This document shows positions 29,563 through 38,068 of a DNA stretch of 64,000 nt, piece after piece. The position numbers and the translations under genes are program-made. The notes below the pieces were generated by a model. That model was given only the letters and a program-made list of their open reading frames with translations. It ran no database searches and was not told the origin of the DNA. This DNA is from Polyangiaceae bacterium. Lineage in GTDB: Bacteria > Myxococcota_A > Polyangia > Polyangiales > Polyangiaceae. Position 1 is the first letter of the stretch, and each line of letters opens with the position of its first letter. The stretch lies in contig JABTUA010000003.1 in NCBI GenBank assembly GCA_015075635.1, positions 2,294,001-2,358,000 of the forward strand. The letters run 5' to 3'.

Positions 29563-30147
29563 TCAGCACTTCGTTCCCGCCCAGCGCTCCAGCTCGCCGA
29601 AGGGATCGAGCACGCCGGTGAGCAGACCGCGCCAGGTGCGGTCGCCGATGCCCCGCGCGAGCCGCCAGCCCTGGTAGCGGGCCTCGCCGAGCACGAGCCC
29701 CGCGGCTGGCGTGTACCAGAGATCGAGGGCGCTCGGGCGCACGCCGTTCGCTTCGAAGCCGTACTCCCAGACGGTGCTGCCGATGGCCGTGAAGGCCAGG
29801 GCGGGCAGGACGCCGTGGTGACAGGTGCGCGCGCGCAGGTAGAGCTCGCTGCCGAAGAGCGCGTGGCCGATCGAGTTGACCCACCAGGGGTCGCCGTCCC
29901 ACTCGAAGGCGCGCCGCGACGAGTCCCACTTCGGCGGTTGCGTGTACGCAGCCTCGTAGCTCCGGCCCATACGCGCGAGATCGGTGTCGGCGAAGGGCTC
30001 GGGCCAGATCACCGCCTCGCCGAGGCGCATCGTGGACATGAGCCCCAGGGCGTGCAGCGAGGGGATGGTCCAGGACTGCTCGTCGGCCACGGCTGCCGGT
30101 GCCTCCACCGGGCCCGAGAGGAGCAACACCCAGAGCGCCGGGCTCAC
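29563..30147 (-). CDS. DUF3943-like envelope protein
   Basis: 194 residues from GTG 30147, which overlaps the phosphoesterase stop (GTGA). Signal-like N-terminus SPALWVLLLSGPVEAPAAVA. The core has WWVNSIGHALFGSELYLRAR, LAFTAIGSTVWEYGFEANGV and LVLGEARYQGWRLARG, a pattern I associate with DUF3943 proteins (a conserved NxxGHxxxGxxxY core followed by a WEYxxE helix). The function of that family is unknown. One hydrophobic segment in the mature part (GVLPALAFTAIGSTVWEY). Family assignment is moderate. Confidence 0.6.
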   Translation of the reverse strand: MSPALWVLLLSGPVEAPAAVADEQSWTIPSLHALGLMSTMRLGEAVIWPEPFADTDLARMGRSYEAAYTQPPKWDSSRRAFEWDGDPWWVNSIGHALFGSELYLRARTCHHGVLPALAFTAIGSTVWEYGFEANGVRPSALDLWYTPAAGLVLGEARYQGWRLARGIGDRTWRGLLTGVLDPFGELERWAGTKC

Positions 30148-31022
30148 GCGGCCACCGCGATGAGCTCCGCGCGGGCGCGCTCGCCGTCGGTCTCCAGACA
30201 CACGTGGTAGCGGAGCTCCTGCTCGATGCGGGGCACGCGCGCCGCGTTGACGTAGAGCACTCCGTCGGACTCGAGCAGCCACTTGCGCTCGCCGCCGCCC
30301 TTCAAGCGGTGGTGCATGTGCCCGGCGGCGACCGCGAGCACGCGTTTGCCGGCGCGCCTGGCGTGCTCGATGGCGGCGCGCAGATCGGCGTCGCCGAAGT
30401 CGCCCTCCTGGCGCCGGAAGTCGCAGCCCCAGATGTCGTGGCGCCGCGCGCCGAGGCCGCTCGGGCCGTTGTGGGCCACGAAGATCAGGCGCTCGTGCGG
30501 CGCCTCGTCCACCAGCCGGCAGAGCCGGTCCGCCGAAGCCGTGAGCGAGCGCACGCCGTACACCTCTTCGAGGTAGCTCGCGAAGGCGAAGAAGTCGCCG
30601 CCCTGCGAGTGGGGGCGCCCGGTGATGACGCTCAGCGCGAGGGTCTCGCGCCGGACCTCGTGCAGGCTGTAGCCCGCGAGCGGCACGGGCGCGAGCGCCT
30701 GACGCAGATCGCGGCAGCGGCGGCGCTGGCCGCGCCCGAGCACGGCCGCGAGTCGCCGGCGTTCGAAGGTCTCGGCGGCCAGGTGCGGCAGGCTCACGCC
30801 GTCGTGATTGCCGGGGATGACGAAGGCTGGTGTCCTGAGACGAGCGATGCTCGTGGCTACTCCGAGGGCATTTTGCCGGTAGCCCGCCAGATCACCGACG
30901 AACGCCACCAGATCGTAGTCCGCCGCGTCCAGGAGCTCCACGTCGCGGTCGTCCCAGCGCAGGTGGACGTCCCCGACGACGGCGATGCGGATGGCGGACC
31001 GTGGTACTTTCGCGCTTGCCAT
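30144..31022 (-). CDS. Calcineurin-like metallophosphoesterase
   Basis: 292 residues from ATG 31022. Metallophosphoesterase motifs in order: IRIAVVGDVHLRWDD (motif I, DxH), DLVAFVGDLAGY (GDxxx), FVIPGNHDG (GNHD), LIFVAHNGPSG and AAGHMHHR (GHxH). These are the dinuclear metal ligands of the calcineurin fold; substrates range from nucleotides to lipids to phosphoproteins and cannot be assigned. The start codon shares two bases with the start of the ArsC-like gene on the other strand. First gene of the operon leading to the DUF3943-like gene, lipoprotein and UbiB homologue. Confidence 0.88.
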   Translation of the reverse strand: MASAKVPRSAIRIAVVGDVHLRWDDRDVELLDAADYDLVAFVGDLAGYRQNALGVATSIARLRTPAFVIPGNHDGVSLPHLAAETFERRRLAAVLGRGQRRRCRDLRQALAPVPLAGYSLHEVRRETLALSVITGRPHSQGGDFFAFASYLEEVYGVRSLTASADRLCRLVDEAPHERLIFVAHNGPSGLGARRHDIWGCDFRRQEGDFGDADLRAAIEHARRAGKRVLAVAAGHMHHRLKGGGERKWLLESDGVLYVNAARVPRIEQELRYHVCLETDGERARAELIAVAA

Positions 31023-31380
31023 GGCCGCTTCGAAGAACGAGATCGTCATCTACCACAACCCGCGCTGCTCCAAGAGCCGGCAGGCCCTGGAGCTCTTGCG
31101 CGAGCGCGGCAAGGAGCCGAAGGTGGTCGAGTACCTGAAGGACGCGCCGAGCGCCGCCCGGATCAAGGAGCTCATCGATCTGCTCGGCGTTCCGCCCCAC
31201 GAGCTCTTGCGCAAGGGCGAGGCCCCCTACAAGGAGCTCGGCCTGTCGAAGGAGTCCAGCCGTGCCGAGGTCGCGAAGGCCATCGCCGAGTTTCCCATCT
31301 TGCTCGAGCGACCGGTGGTGGTCGCCGGCAAGCGCGCGGTCATCGCGCGTCCGCCGGAGCGAGCGCTGGAGCTACTCTGA
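31021..31380 (+). CDS. ArsC/Spx-family arsenate reductase-like protein
   Basis: 119 residues from ATG 31021. Thioredoxin-like fold: IVIYHNPRCSKSRQALELL has the single active Cys in the CxxS loop, then KVVEYLKDAPSAARIKELIDLLG, a LLRKGEAPYKELGL segment and AEFPILLERPVVVAGKRAVIARPPE (cis-Pro before VV). This is the glutaredoxin-coupled ArsC/YfgD type, able to reduce arsenate in some members; others (YffB-like, Spx) have different roles. The basic residues ArsC needs (Arg in LLRKGE and ERPVVV...R) are present. No other arsenic genes are near. The phosphoesterase gene is divergent with overlapping start codons. Confidence 0.85.
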   Translation: MAASKNEIVIYHNPRCSKSRQALELLRERGKEPKVVEYLKDAPSAARIKELIDLLGVPPHELLRKGEAPYKELGLSKESSRAEVAKAIAEFPILLERPVVVAGKRAVIARPPERALELL

Positions 31381-31872
31381 CGGGCTCGACGACACCGGCT
31401 GCTTCAGCTTGCCGCTGCACAGCCACTCGCAGCCGCAGACCATGAACTTGTGCCCGCTCTCGGAGCAGGCGTCCTGATAGGCGGCGCTGGTCTCGGGAGG
31501 TGTGCAGTCCTTCTGCTCCGGGGCGCAGGACTTCTCGCGGTTTTGGGCGTCGTAGCCCTTCTTACCGCTGGTCACGTTGCCCGTGCACACCGTGCTGCAC
31601 CCGCACTGCATCACGCGGAAACCGGCGAGCTTGCACTTGTCCTTGAACTCGATGGGGACGTCGCTCGGGGCGCAGCTCTTCTCCGGCGGCGTGCAGGTGA
31701 GCTGCTTCCCGCTCACGTCGTACACGCTCTGTCCCGCCATGCGATCCTTCGGCACCTCGAGCGGCGCAGGATTTGCCGGGGGTGTGCTGGCACCGGGACT
31801 GCCGCCGCCACCGCCGCAGGCGACGAGCGCGAAAGCGAAGAGCAGAGTCGGGCGCGGGTGGCGAGGAGACAT
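31372..31872 (-). CDS. Cys-rich lipoprotein with a duplicated module
   Basis: 166 residues. Signal peptide LLFAFALVAC with lipobox, Gly/Pro linker, then two related Cys-rich modules: KSCAPSDVPIEFKDKCKLAGF...CGCSTVCTGNV (residues ~65-100) and KDCTPPETSAAYQDACSESGH...CGCEWLCSGKL (residues ~120-157). The duplication is clear in the spacing C-x4-P...C-x5-6-(F/H)...CGC-x3-C-x-G. Unknown function. It overlaps the ArsC-like gene's end by 9 nt (convergent) and lies 26 bp from the divergent OmpA/TSP3 gene. Confidence 0.75.
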   Translation of the reverse strand: MSPRHPRPTLLFAFALVACGGGGGSPGASTPPANPAPLEVPKDRMAGQSVYDVSGKQLTCTPPEKSCAPSDVPIEFKDKCKLAGFRVMQCGCSTVCTGNVTSGKKGYDAQNREKSCAPEQKDCTPPETSAAYQDACSESGHKFMVCGCEWLCSGKLKQPVSSSPSE

Positions 31873-31898
31873 GTCCCTTCGCTACTATCCCGTCGCCG

Positions 31899-33530
31899 GT
31901 GCGCCGTCATCCCCTCTCGTTCGCGCTCGTCGGTGCCTCGCTCGTGTGTAGCGCTCCCACTCGTGGCGACGAGACGCCGTCCCTCGCCCTGAGTCCCGCG
32001 CCCGCGGGCGAGCCGACGCTCTTCACCGAGCCGGCCCAGGTCCGAGGCGACGCGCACCTGCGCGCGCGGCTGCTCGGGGTCTTCGCCAGCCAGCCGCTCG
32101 TGCTCCAGAACCAGGACCAGGAATTCGACCGCGTCGTCGAGCGCCAGCTCTGGCTGCACACGCTGGTGTCGTTTGCCTTCCGGCACCGCTACCAGCTCTC
32201 CCTCGACGTGCCCTTGCTGCTCTCGCAGGCGACGGGCGCCGCGCCGCCGCACGGCAACACCGCCGCCCGCCCGCTGGAAGAGACGCTGCTCGGCGACGTC
32301 CGCTTCGGAGCGCGCGCCAAGCTCCTGGGTCCGGCCGGGGAAGGTGAGCACCTGGCGCTCGCGGCGGCGGTGGCGCTGCCCACAGGCAAGGACTACGCGG
32401 GGGACGGCGGCCTCGGCGGACGCCTGGCGCTGCTCGCGGACGGCCAGTACTCGCGCTGGCTTTGGGCCGCCGACGCCGGCTTCCGCCTCCGGCCAGGGAC
32501 GCGGCTGCCGGGCATCGTGCCGACGCGGGTCGGCAGCGAGCTCACGGCCAGCGTCGCGCAGAGCACCTTCGTGGACGAGGGAAAGACCGTCGCGCTCGGC
32601 AGCGAGCTCGCCGCGTTCTTCACCGTGGGCGAGGGCGCCAAGCTCCTCGACCCACACGCCACGCGCGCGCACTTCCTGATCCAGGCGCGCTATCGACCCC
32701 TCACCGAGCTCGAGCTCGGCGCCGGCGTCGGACCTGATCTGGGCCAGGCGGCGGGCGCGGCGGACTTCCGCGCGCTCGCCTTCGTGGGCTTCTCGCCGGA
32801 GCAGGCTCCACCGCCGCCGGATCGCGACGACGATCGCGTCCCCGATCGCGTCGATGCCTGCATCGACCTGCCCGGGGTCCCCTCGCAGGATCCGCTGATG
32901 AACGGCTGCCCGGAGGTGCCGCCGGACTTCGACGCCGACGAGATCCCCGATCAGTTCGACGCCTGCCCGAAGGAGCCTGGGATCCCGACCGGCGATCGCC
33001 GAACGCACGGCTGCCCGAAGCTCGTGGACAGCGACGGCGACGGCATCGTCGATCGCGTGGACGCCTGCCCCGAGGACAAGGGCGTCCCGAGCGCGGACAA
33101 GAAGAGGCACGGCTGTCCTCCGCCGCCTCCGCCGCCCCCGCCGGTCGCACACGTCGAAGCAGAGCAGGTCGTGATCTCCGAGCAGGTGCAGTTCGAGCAC
33201 GGCACGGCGGTGCTCCGACCCGAGAGCGACGGCATCCTGAGCGAGGTAGCGAAGGTCCTGGCCGAGCACCCCGAGCTCGAGCTGATCGAGGTCGCGGGCC
33301 ACACCGACGACACCGGCACGCCGGCCATCAACGACAAGCTGAGCGCCGAGCGCGCCGAGAGCGTGGTGAAGTGGCTGGTGGATCACGGCACGGCCGCCGC
33401 GCGCCTCAGCGCCAAGGGCTACGGGCAGACCGCGCCCATCGCCGACAACGGGAGCGAAGAGGGCCGCGCAAAGAACCGGCGCGTCGAGTTCCGGATCCTG
33501 AAGCGCGCGCCGAAGGAGCCGGCACCTTGA
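31899..33530 (+). CDS. OmpA-family protein with thrombospondin type 3 repeats
   Basis: 543 residues from GTG 31899. Signal peptide HPLSFALVGASLVC, then a ~280-residue beta-barrel-like domain (alternating strands such as HLALAAAVALPTGKDY). Three calcium-binding TSP3-type repeats follow (residues ~310-400: DRDDDRVPDRVDAC, DFDADEIPDQFDAC, DSDGDGIVDRVDAC), then a Pro stretch and a C-terminal OmpA domain (~430-535) with HTDDTGTPAINDKLSAERAE and RAKNRRVEF, which bind peptidoglycan. It would anchor the outer membrane to the wall. Its stop overlaps the next gene's TTG start. Confidence 0.87.
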   Translation: MRRHPLSFALVGASLVCSAPTRGDETPSLALSPAPAGEPTLFTEPAQVRGDAHLRARLLGVFASQPLVLQNQDQEFDRVVERQLWLHTLVSFAFRHRYQLSLDVPLLLSQATGAAPPHGNTAARPLEETLLGDVRFGARAKLLGPAGEGEHLALAAAVALPTGKDYAGDGGLGGRLALLADGQYSRWLWAADAGFRLRPGTRLPGIVPTRVGSELTASVAQSTFVDEGKTVALGSELAAFFTVGEGAKLLDPHATRAHFLIQARYRPLTELELGAGVGPDLGQAAGAADFRALAFVGFSPEQAPPPPDRDDDRVPDRVDACIDLPGVPSQDPLMNGCPEVPPDFDADEIPDQFDACPKEPGIPTGDRRTHGCPKLVDSDGDGIVDRVDACPEDKGVPSADKKRHGCPPPPPPPPPVAHVEAEQVVISEQVQFEHGTAVLRPESDGILSEVAKVLAEHPELELIEVAGHTDDTGTPAINDKLSAERAESVVKWLVDHGTAAARLSAKGYGQTAPIADNGSEEGRAKNRRVEFRILKRAPKEPAP

Positions 33531-34759
33531 GGCGCTCGGTCCTCGCGCTCATCGCGCTGCTGGTCTCCGCGGAGCTCCGCGCCGAGCCCGGCACGAGCGA
33601 GCTCGGCCCCGGGGTGCTGAAGCTCCCGGTGCTGGAGCGCAAGGCGGAGCAAGGGATCCTGACCCCGGTGCCGATCACGGTGGCGCTGCCGGCGGAGCTC
33701 GCCGCGCGGGCGGCCCGCGTCCTGGTCCACTACCGGGTCTGGGGCGATCCCGACTGGACGACGCTCGCGCTCTCGCGTCGCGGCAAGGCCTGGACCGGCG
33801 CCATCCCTTGCCTGGAGGTGAGCACCGTCACCGGCGACGTCCGCTACTACGTCCGGGTTCACGACGCGGAAGGGAGCGTCCTCGCCAGCGCCGGCTCCCG
33901 CGTGAGGCCCTTCAAGGTCACGGTGCTCCACGACACGATGCTCGGCCGCGGCGCGCAGAAGAAGGCGCGCTGCCCCGACCCCTCGGACTGTCCGCGGGGG
34001 CTCCCGGGTTGTCCCAGCGAAGCCGTCAAGGAGATCCCCTGCAAGTCGGATCGGGACTGCGAGGGCGCCTCGACCTGCAGCTGGCGCGGCTTCTGCGAGC
34101 TGGTCCCGCGCAAGCGGAGCTGGCTCTCCCTCGGCGTGGAGCAAGATCTCGGCTTGGTCTCCACCACCGGCGCGTGCTCGATCCAGGCCCAGGAGAACGA
34201 GGGCACCGCGTGCTTCCGGGAGTCGGACGGCGCCAACTACACGAGCTACCCGGTCTACACCAACGAGCCGCTGGGCCCGGCGCGAGGCCCGACCCGGCTG
34301 CTGATCGGCTACGAGCGCCTGGTCTACTACGACACGAGCTTCGGCCTGCGCGCGGGCATGGCCATCGCGGGCGAGGGGCCCACGCTGCGCGGGGCCGCGG
34401 CGTTCGTGCCCTGGTCGCTCGCGCTCCGCGCCACACGCTGGTTCGGCGAAGACCCCTTCGCCCGCGCCGGCTGGCGCCCGTATGCGTTCCTCACCGCGGG
34501 CTACGCGCAGTTCGATCTGGTCACCAGCGTCAGCGTGCGCGAGGACCCGACCCGCTTCTCGTACCAGGGTGACAACGACCTCGAGCAGGATCTCGAGCTC
34601 TGGAAGCGCGCCGGCGACGGCTTCGCCGGCATCGGCGCGGGCGTCGCCTTCGCGCCCACTGGCGACACGATGCTCGGCGCCGAGCTCGCCTTGGTGCAGG
34701 TGTTTCCCTTCAGCGCCACGGTGATCACGCCGACGCTGTCTTGTGCAGTGGGGTTCTGA
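33527..34759 (+). CDS. Predicted outer-membrane beta-barrel protein with Cys module
   Basis: 410 residues starting at TTG 33527, overlapping the OmpA stop (TTGA). Signal peptide RRSVLALIALLVSAELRA. An N-terminal beta-sandwich-like part (residues ~40-145, VLVHYRVWGDPDWTTLALSR) is followed by a short Cys-rich insert (residues ~150-190: CPDPSDC...CPSEAV...CKSDRDC...CSWRGFC). The C-terminal half has many aromatic-ended amphipathic strands (SWLSLGVEQDLGLV, FGLRAGMAIAG, WRPYAFLTAGYAQFDLV) and ends in Phe (SCAVGF), typical of outer-membrane barrels. Function unknown; probably a partner of the OmpA protein. Confidence 0.72.
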   Translation: MRRSVLALIALLVSAELRAEPGTSELGPGVLKLPVLERKAEQGILTPVPITVALPAELAARAARVLVHYRVWGDPDWTTLALSRRGKAWTGAIPCLEVSTVTGDVRYYVRVHDAEGSVLASAGSRVRPFKVTVLHDTMLGRGAQKKARCPDPSDCPRGLPGCPSEAVKEIPCKSDRDCEGASTCSWRGFCELVPRKRSWLSLGVEQDLGLVSTTGACSIQAQENEGTACFRESDGANYTSYPVYTNEPLGPARGPTRLLIGYERLVYYDTSFGLRAGMAIAGEGPTLRGAAAFVPWSLALRATRWFGEDPFARAGWRPYAFLTAGYAQFDLVTSVSVREDPTRFSYQGDNDLEQDLELWKRAGDGFAGIGAGVAFAPTGDTMLGAELALVQVFPFSATVITPTLSCAVGF

Positions 34760-34761
34760 CG

Positions 34762-36015
34762 ATGACGAAGCTGAAAGCCCGACCCGCGGCCCTGGCCATT
34801 CTCCTGGCGGGTGCCTGCGCGAGCCCGCGTGCGCCGGACGCGAAGCCAGCACCCGCGGAGCTGCCACCAGCTGCGGCCGCGACGCTCGACGCGCCCGCGC
34901 CGGAGCCTGCACCCCCCGCGGCCGTCGCGCCCAAACCGAAGCCCGTGCAGCTGGCGCTCGGCGAGGACCACTCCTGCCTGGTGTACGCCGACGGTGGGGT
35001 CGCCTGCTGGGGGCTGAATCGCTCGAACGCTACGGGCGCTGGCGGCGACGTCGAGCTCGTGCCGGCGCCGACGCGTGTGCCTGGGGTCGAGAGCGCGGCG
35101 CAGGTCAGCGTGGGCTTCGAGCACAGCTGCGCGGCGCTGCGGGACGGACGGCTTCAGTGCTGGGGCGCGGCGCACCACCTGGTCGGCGACGATCCCGATC
35201 CGACGGATCGACCCGTGATCGCCCAGAAGCAGAGCGGCATCGTGCAGCTGTCCGGCAGCCTGGGGGAGCTGGTGGCCCGGCTCGGGGACGGACGCGTGCG
35301 AATGTGGGAGTCGATGACCAGCAGGCTCTACTTCATGGGCCCCGGGCGCAGCCCGCCGGAGAGCTTCTGCGACGGCTGCGAGCTCGGCGGTCTCGGTGAC
35401 GTGACCAGCGTCGCCTCGGGCTACAACACTCACTGCGCCGTGCGGAAGGCAGGGACCATCGGCTGTTGGGGGGGCAACGAATACGGCCAGCACGGGGTGG
35501 GCAAGGTCGAGGCGATCCCGGACGGCACGCTCCCGCCGCGCTCGCCGGTGAAGGTGAAGGGCATCTCGAACGCCACCGACGTCGCGGTCTCCTCCCACGC
35601 CTGCGCGCGCCTCGCCGACGGTCGCGTGGCGTGCTGGGGCAACAACGACCACGGCCAGGTCGGCGACGGGACGACCAAGCTCCGGAGCTCGCCGGTCACG
35701 CTCGCGGGGCTCGACCAGGTGACCCGGGTCGCGGTCGCCGCCGACTCGAGCTGCGCGCTCCGGGCGGACGGCTCGGTCTGGTGCTGGGGTGCCAACGACG
35801 AGGGTCAGCTCGGCGACGGCACGACCACCGACCGAGCGGTGCCAGTGCCCGTGTCGGGCATCTCCGGTGCGGTGTCGCTCTCCGTCGGACATTGGCGCGC
35901 CTGCGTCATCCGGAACGACGGCGACGTGTGGTGCTGGGGTTGGTGGGACTTCGCGCGCAAGACCCCGAAAGAGCGCGACGAGGCCTCGCGACGTCCGCAG
36001 CAGACGGCCTGGTGA
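34762..36015 (+). CDS. RCC1-repeat lipoprotein
   Basis: 417 residues from ATG 34762 (MTKLKARP). Lipobox LLAGAC, Pro/Ala linker to residue ~70, then about six RCC1-like repeats: CLVYADGGVACWGLN, SCAALRDGRLQCWGAA, HCAVRKAGTIGCWGGNEYGQHG, ACARLADGRVACWGNNDHGQVGDG, SCALRADGSVWCWGANDEGQLGDG and ACVIRNDGDVWCWGW. These build a seven-bladed propeller, here with two Cys per blade (SCA..CWG), common in extracellular myxobacterial RCC1 proteins. Probable extracellular protein-binding scaffold. Third gene of a co-oriented run with the OmpA and barrel genes, only 2 bp after the barrel stop. Confidence 0.88.
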   Translation: MTKLKARPAALAILLAGACASPRAPDAKPAPAELPPAAAATLDAPAPEPAPPAAVAPKPKPVQLALGEDHSCLVYADGGVACWGLNRSNATGAGGDVELVPAPTRVPGVESAAQVSVGFEHSCAALRDGRLQCWGAAHHLVGDDPDPTDRPVIAQKQSGIVQLSGSLGELVARLGDGRVRMWESMTSRLYFMGPGRSPPESFCDGCELGGLGDVTSVASGYNTHCAVRKAGTIGCWGGNEYGQHGVGKVEAIPDGTLPPRSPVKVKGISNATDVAVSSHACARLADGRVACWGNNDHGQVGDGTTKLRSSPVTLAGLDQVTRVAVAADSSCALRADGSVWCWGANDEGQLGDGTTTDRAVPVPVSGISGAVSLSVGHWRACVIRNDGDVWCWGWWDFARKTPKERDEASRRPQQTAW

Positions 36016-36024
36016 GGGCGGGGG

Positions 36025-36654
36025 TCAGTGATACGTCGCGCCGATCAGCAGTGACGGCACGAACATGCGCAGCGTCGCCTTGCCGCCGCTGTCGTCGCCC
36101 TCGATGGCGTCGTTGTAGAACGCCAGGCGCAACAGCGGGCCGATGCTCCACTCGTGCCCGATCCAGACCTCGTACCCGCCGCCGATCATGGCGCCGAAGC
36201 CGAAGCCCGTCGCGGACTCCAGCTGGTCCTTCTGCTGGACGTAGATGCCGCTCAAGAGCAGCGCCGCTTGGACGTGGGCGCCCTGGCGCGGGTCGAAGTA
36301 GTAGTCGACGAACGGCCCGATGCCGGACACGTGGTGCGTGCCGACGTCCACGTCGCCGCCGCCTTCGGGCGAGTAGGTCGGAGAGGGCACCACCATCGAG
36401 AAGCTGCCGCCGCCGATCACCAGCCCAGGAGCCAGCGTGCCGCCGAAGGCGAGCTCGGTCGAGAGCGCGAGACCCGAGACGTCGGCCTTGCCGCTGCCCC
36501 GCTCGGGCTCGTTGGTGCCGAGCACGTAGCCCGGACCGACGCCCAGGCGGGCGTAGAAGCCGTCGTGGACGTAGACGGGGATGCCATTGGCCGCAGCGGG
36601 GCCGCTGGACGTGAGGCCGAAGACGACGATCGCGAGCCGCCAGAGCGAGCGCAT
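36025..36654 (-). CDS. Predicted outer-membrane beta-barrel protein
   Basis: 209 residues from ATG 36654. Signal peptide RSLWRLAIVVFGLTSSGPAAA, then strands typical of small eight-stranded barrels: FYARLGVGPGYVLG, LALSTELAFGGTL, GLVIGGGSFSMVVPS, VQAALLLSGIYVQ, GFGAMIGGGYEVWIG, IGPLLRLAFYND, ending in MFVPSLLIGATYH. Function unknown. It converges on the RCC1 gene and is divergent from the P450 gene. Confidence 0.75.
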   Translation of the reverse strand: MRSLWRLAIVVFGLTSSGPAAANGIPVYVHDGFYARLGVGPGYVLGTNEPERGSGKADVSGLALSTELAFGGTLAPGLVIGGGSFSMVVPSPTYSPEGGGDVDVGTHHVSGIGPFVDYYFDPRQGAHVQAALLLSGIYVQQKDQLESATGFGFGAMIGGGYEVWIGHEWSIGPLLRLAFYNDAIEGDDSGGKATLRMFVPSLLIGATYH

Positions 36655-36721
36655 GGCGGCGATACTGGGCGTTGCCTCGTGCCGGGTCAATTGCCGACGG
36701 CATCTGGGCTATCGTGACGCC

Positions 36722-38062
36722 GTGGGGACGCTCCTTCCGCCGGGACCGAAGCTGCCGACGGCGGTGCAGACGCTGATCTGGATCCGGCGGCCCATCGAGT
36801 TCATGCGCTTCTGCCGGGCGCGCTACGGCGACACCTACGCCATGCGCATCGCCGGCACGGGCACCGTGGTGCTGCTGAGCGATCCGGAGAGCATCAAGCG
36901 TGTCTTCACCGGCGACCCGAGCGACCTCTGCGCGGGTGAGGTCAACGCCGTGCTCGAGCCCATCGTGGGCCAAAACTCGGTGCTCTTGCTGGACGGGGCG
37001 CGTCACCTGCGCCACCGGCGCTTGCTCCTGCCGCCGTTCCACGGCGAGCGCATGCGGCTCTACGCGGCCCAGATGCAGGAGGCCACCCAGCGCAGCCTGG
37101 AGCGCTGGCCGCGGGGCGAGCCCTTCTCGCTCCGGCCCCACACCCAGGACATCACTCTCGACGTCATCCTGCGCACCGTCTTCGGCGTGGACCAACGCGA
37201 CGAGGTCGGCGAGCTCCGCCTGCGGCTCGAGCGGCTGCTCTCGATCGCCGACTCGCCGCTCTCGGTTTTGGCCATGATCCCGAGCTTGCGCCGCGATCTG
37301 CCGCTGACGCCCTGGCGGCGCTTCGTGCGCGATCGCGAGGCAGCGGACCGGGAGATCTTCGCGGTCATCGCCCGGCGCCGGCGCGCCGGAACCGGCGGGC
37401 GGGACGACGTCCTCGGCATGCTGCTCGAAGCCGTGGACGTGGACGGCGAGCGCCTGAGCGACGTCGAGCTCCGAGACGAGCTGATGACCTTGCTGGTGGC
37501 CGGGCACGAGACCACGGCCACGGCCCTGTGCTGGGCGTTCGAGCGCCTGCTCGGGACGCCGCGCGTGCTCGAGCGCCTGCAACGCGAGATCGACGACGTG
37601 ACCGGCGGCCGGCTCGAGCCCGAGCACCTGGGGCGGATGCCTTATCTCGACGCCACCATCGCCGAGGTGCTGCGCGTGCGGCCCGTGATCCCCATGGTGG
37701 GCCGGCGCCTGCACGCGCCGCTCACTCTCGAGCGCTACCAGATCCCGACGGGTTGGGTCGTGTCGCCGTCGATCTACCTGACCCACATGAACCCTGCCGT
37801 GTACGACGATCCGGAGGAGCTCCGGCCCGAGCGCTTCCTGGAAAAACGCCCCGACCCCTATGCGTGGCTGCCGTTCGGCGGCGGGATCCGGCGCTGTCTC
37901 GGCGCCGCTTTCGCTCACTACGAGATGAAGGTCGTGATGGCGACCATCCTGTCGCGCACCGAGCTCGAGCTCGCGCAGCGCCCGCCCGTGCCGACGGTGC
38001 GGCGTGCCATCACCTTCTCGCCCCGCGAGGGCACGCTGGTGCGCGCGCGGCCCAGGGGCTAA
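36722..38062 (+). CDS. Cytochrome P450
   Basis: 446 residues from GTG 36722. All P450 signatures are present: N-terminal GTLLPPGPKLP (no membrane helix, so soluble bacterial type), I-helix LLVAGHETTATALCW (acid-alcohol/oxygen groove), K-helix EVLRVRP (ExxR), PERF, and heme loop LPFGGGIRRCLGAAFA with Cys392 as heme ligand. It catalyses NAD(P)H-driven monooxygenation; redox partners (ferredoxin, reductase) are not in the window and the substrate is unknown. By pattern it is closest to bacterial relatives of eukaryotic-like P450s (AGHET, FGGGxRxCLG). It stands alone and is divergent from the beta-barrel gene (67-bp gap). Confidence 0.95.
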   Translation: MGTLLPPGPKLPTAVQTLIWIRRPIEFMRFCRARYGDTYAMRIAGTGTVVLLSDPESIKRVFTGDPSDLCAGEVNAVLEPIVGQNSVLLLDGARHLRHRRLLLPPFHGERMRLYAAQMQEATQRSLERWPRGEPFSLRPHTQDITLDVILRTVFGVDQRDEVGELRLRLERLLSIADSPLSVLAMIPSLRRDLPLTPWRRFVRDREAADREIFAVIARRRRAGTGGRDDVLGMLLEAVDVDGERLSDVELRDELMTLLVAGHETTATALCWAFERLLGTPRVLERLQREIDDVTGGRLEPEHLGRMPYLDATIAEVLRVRPVIPMVGRRLHAPLTLERYQIPTGWVVSPSIYLTHMNPAVYDDPEELRPERFLEKRPDPYAWLPFGGGIRRCLGAAFAHYEMKVVMATILSRTELELAQRPPVPTVRRAITFSPREGTLVRARPRG

Positions 38063-38068
38063 CGCCCC

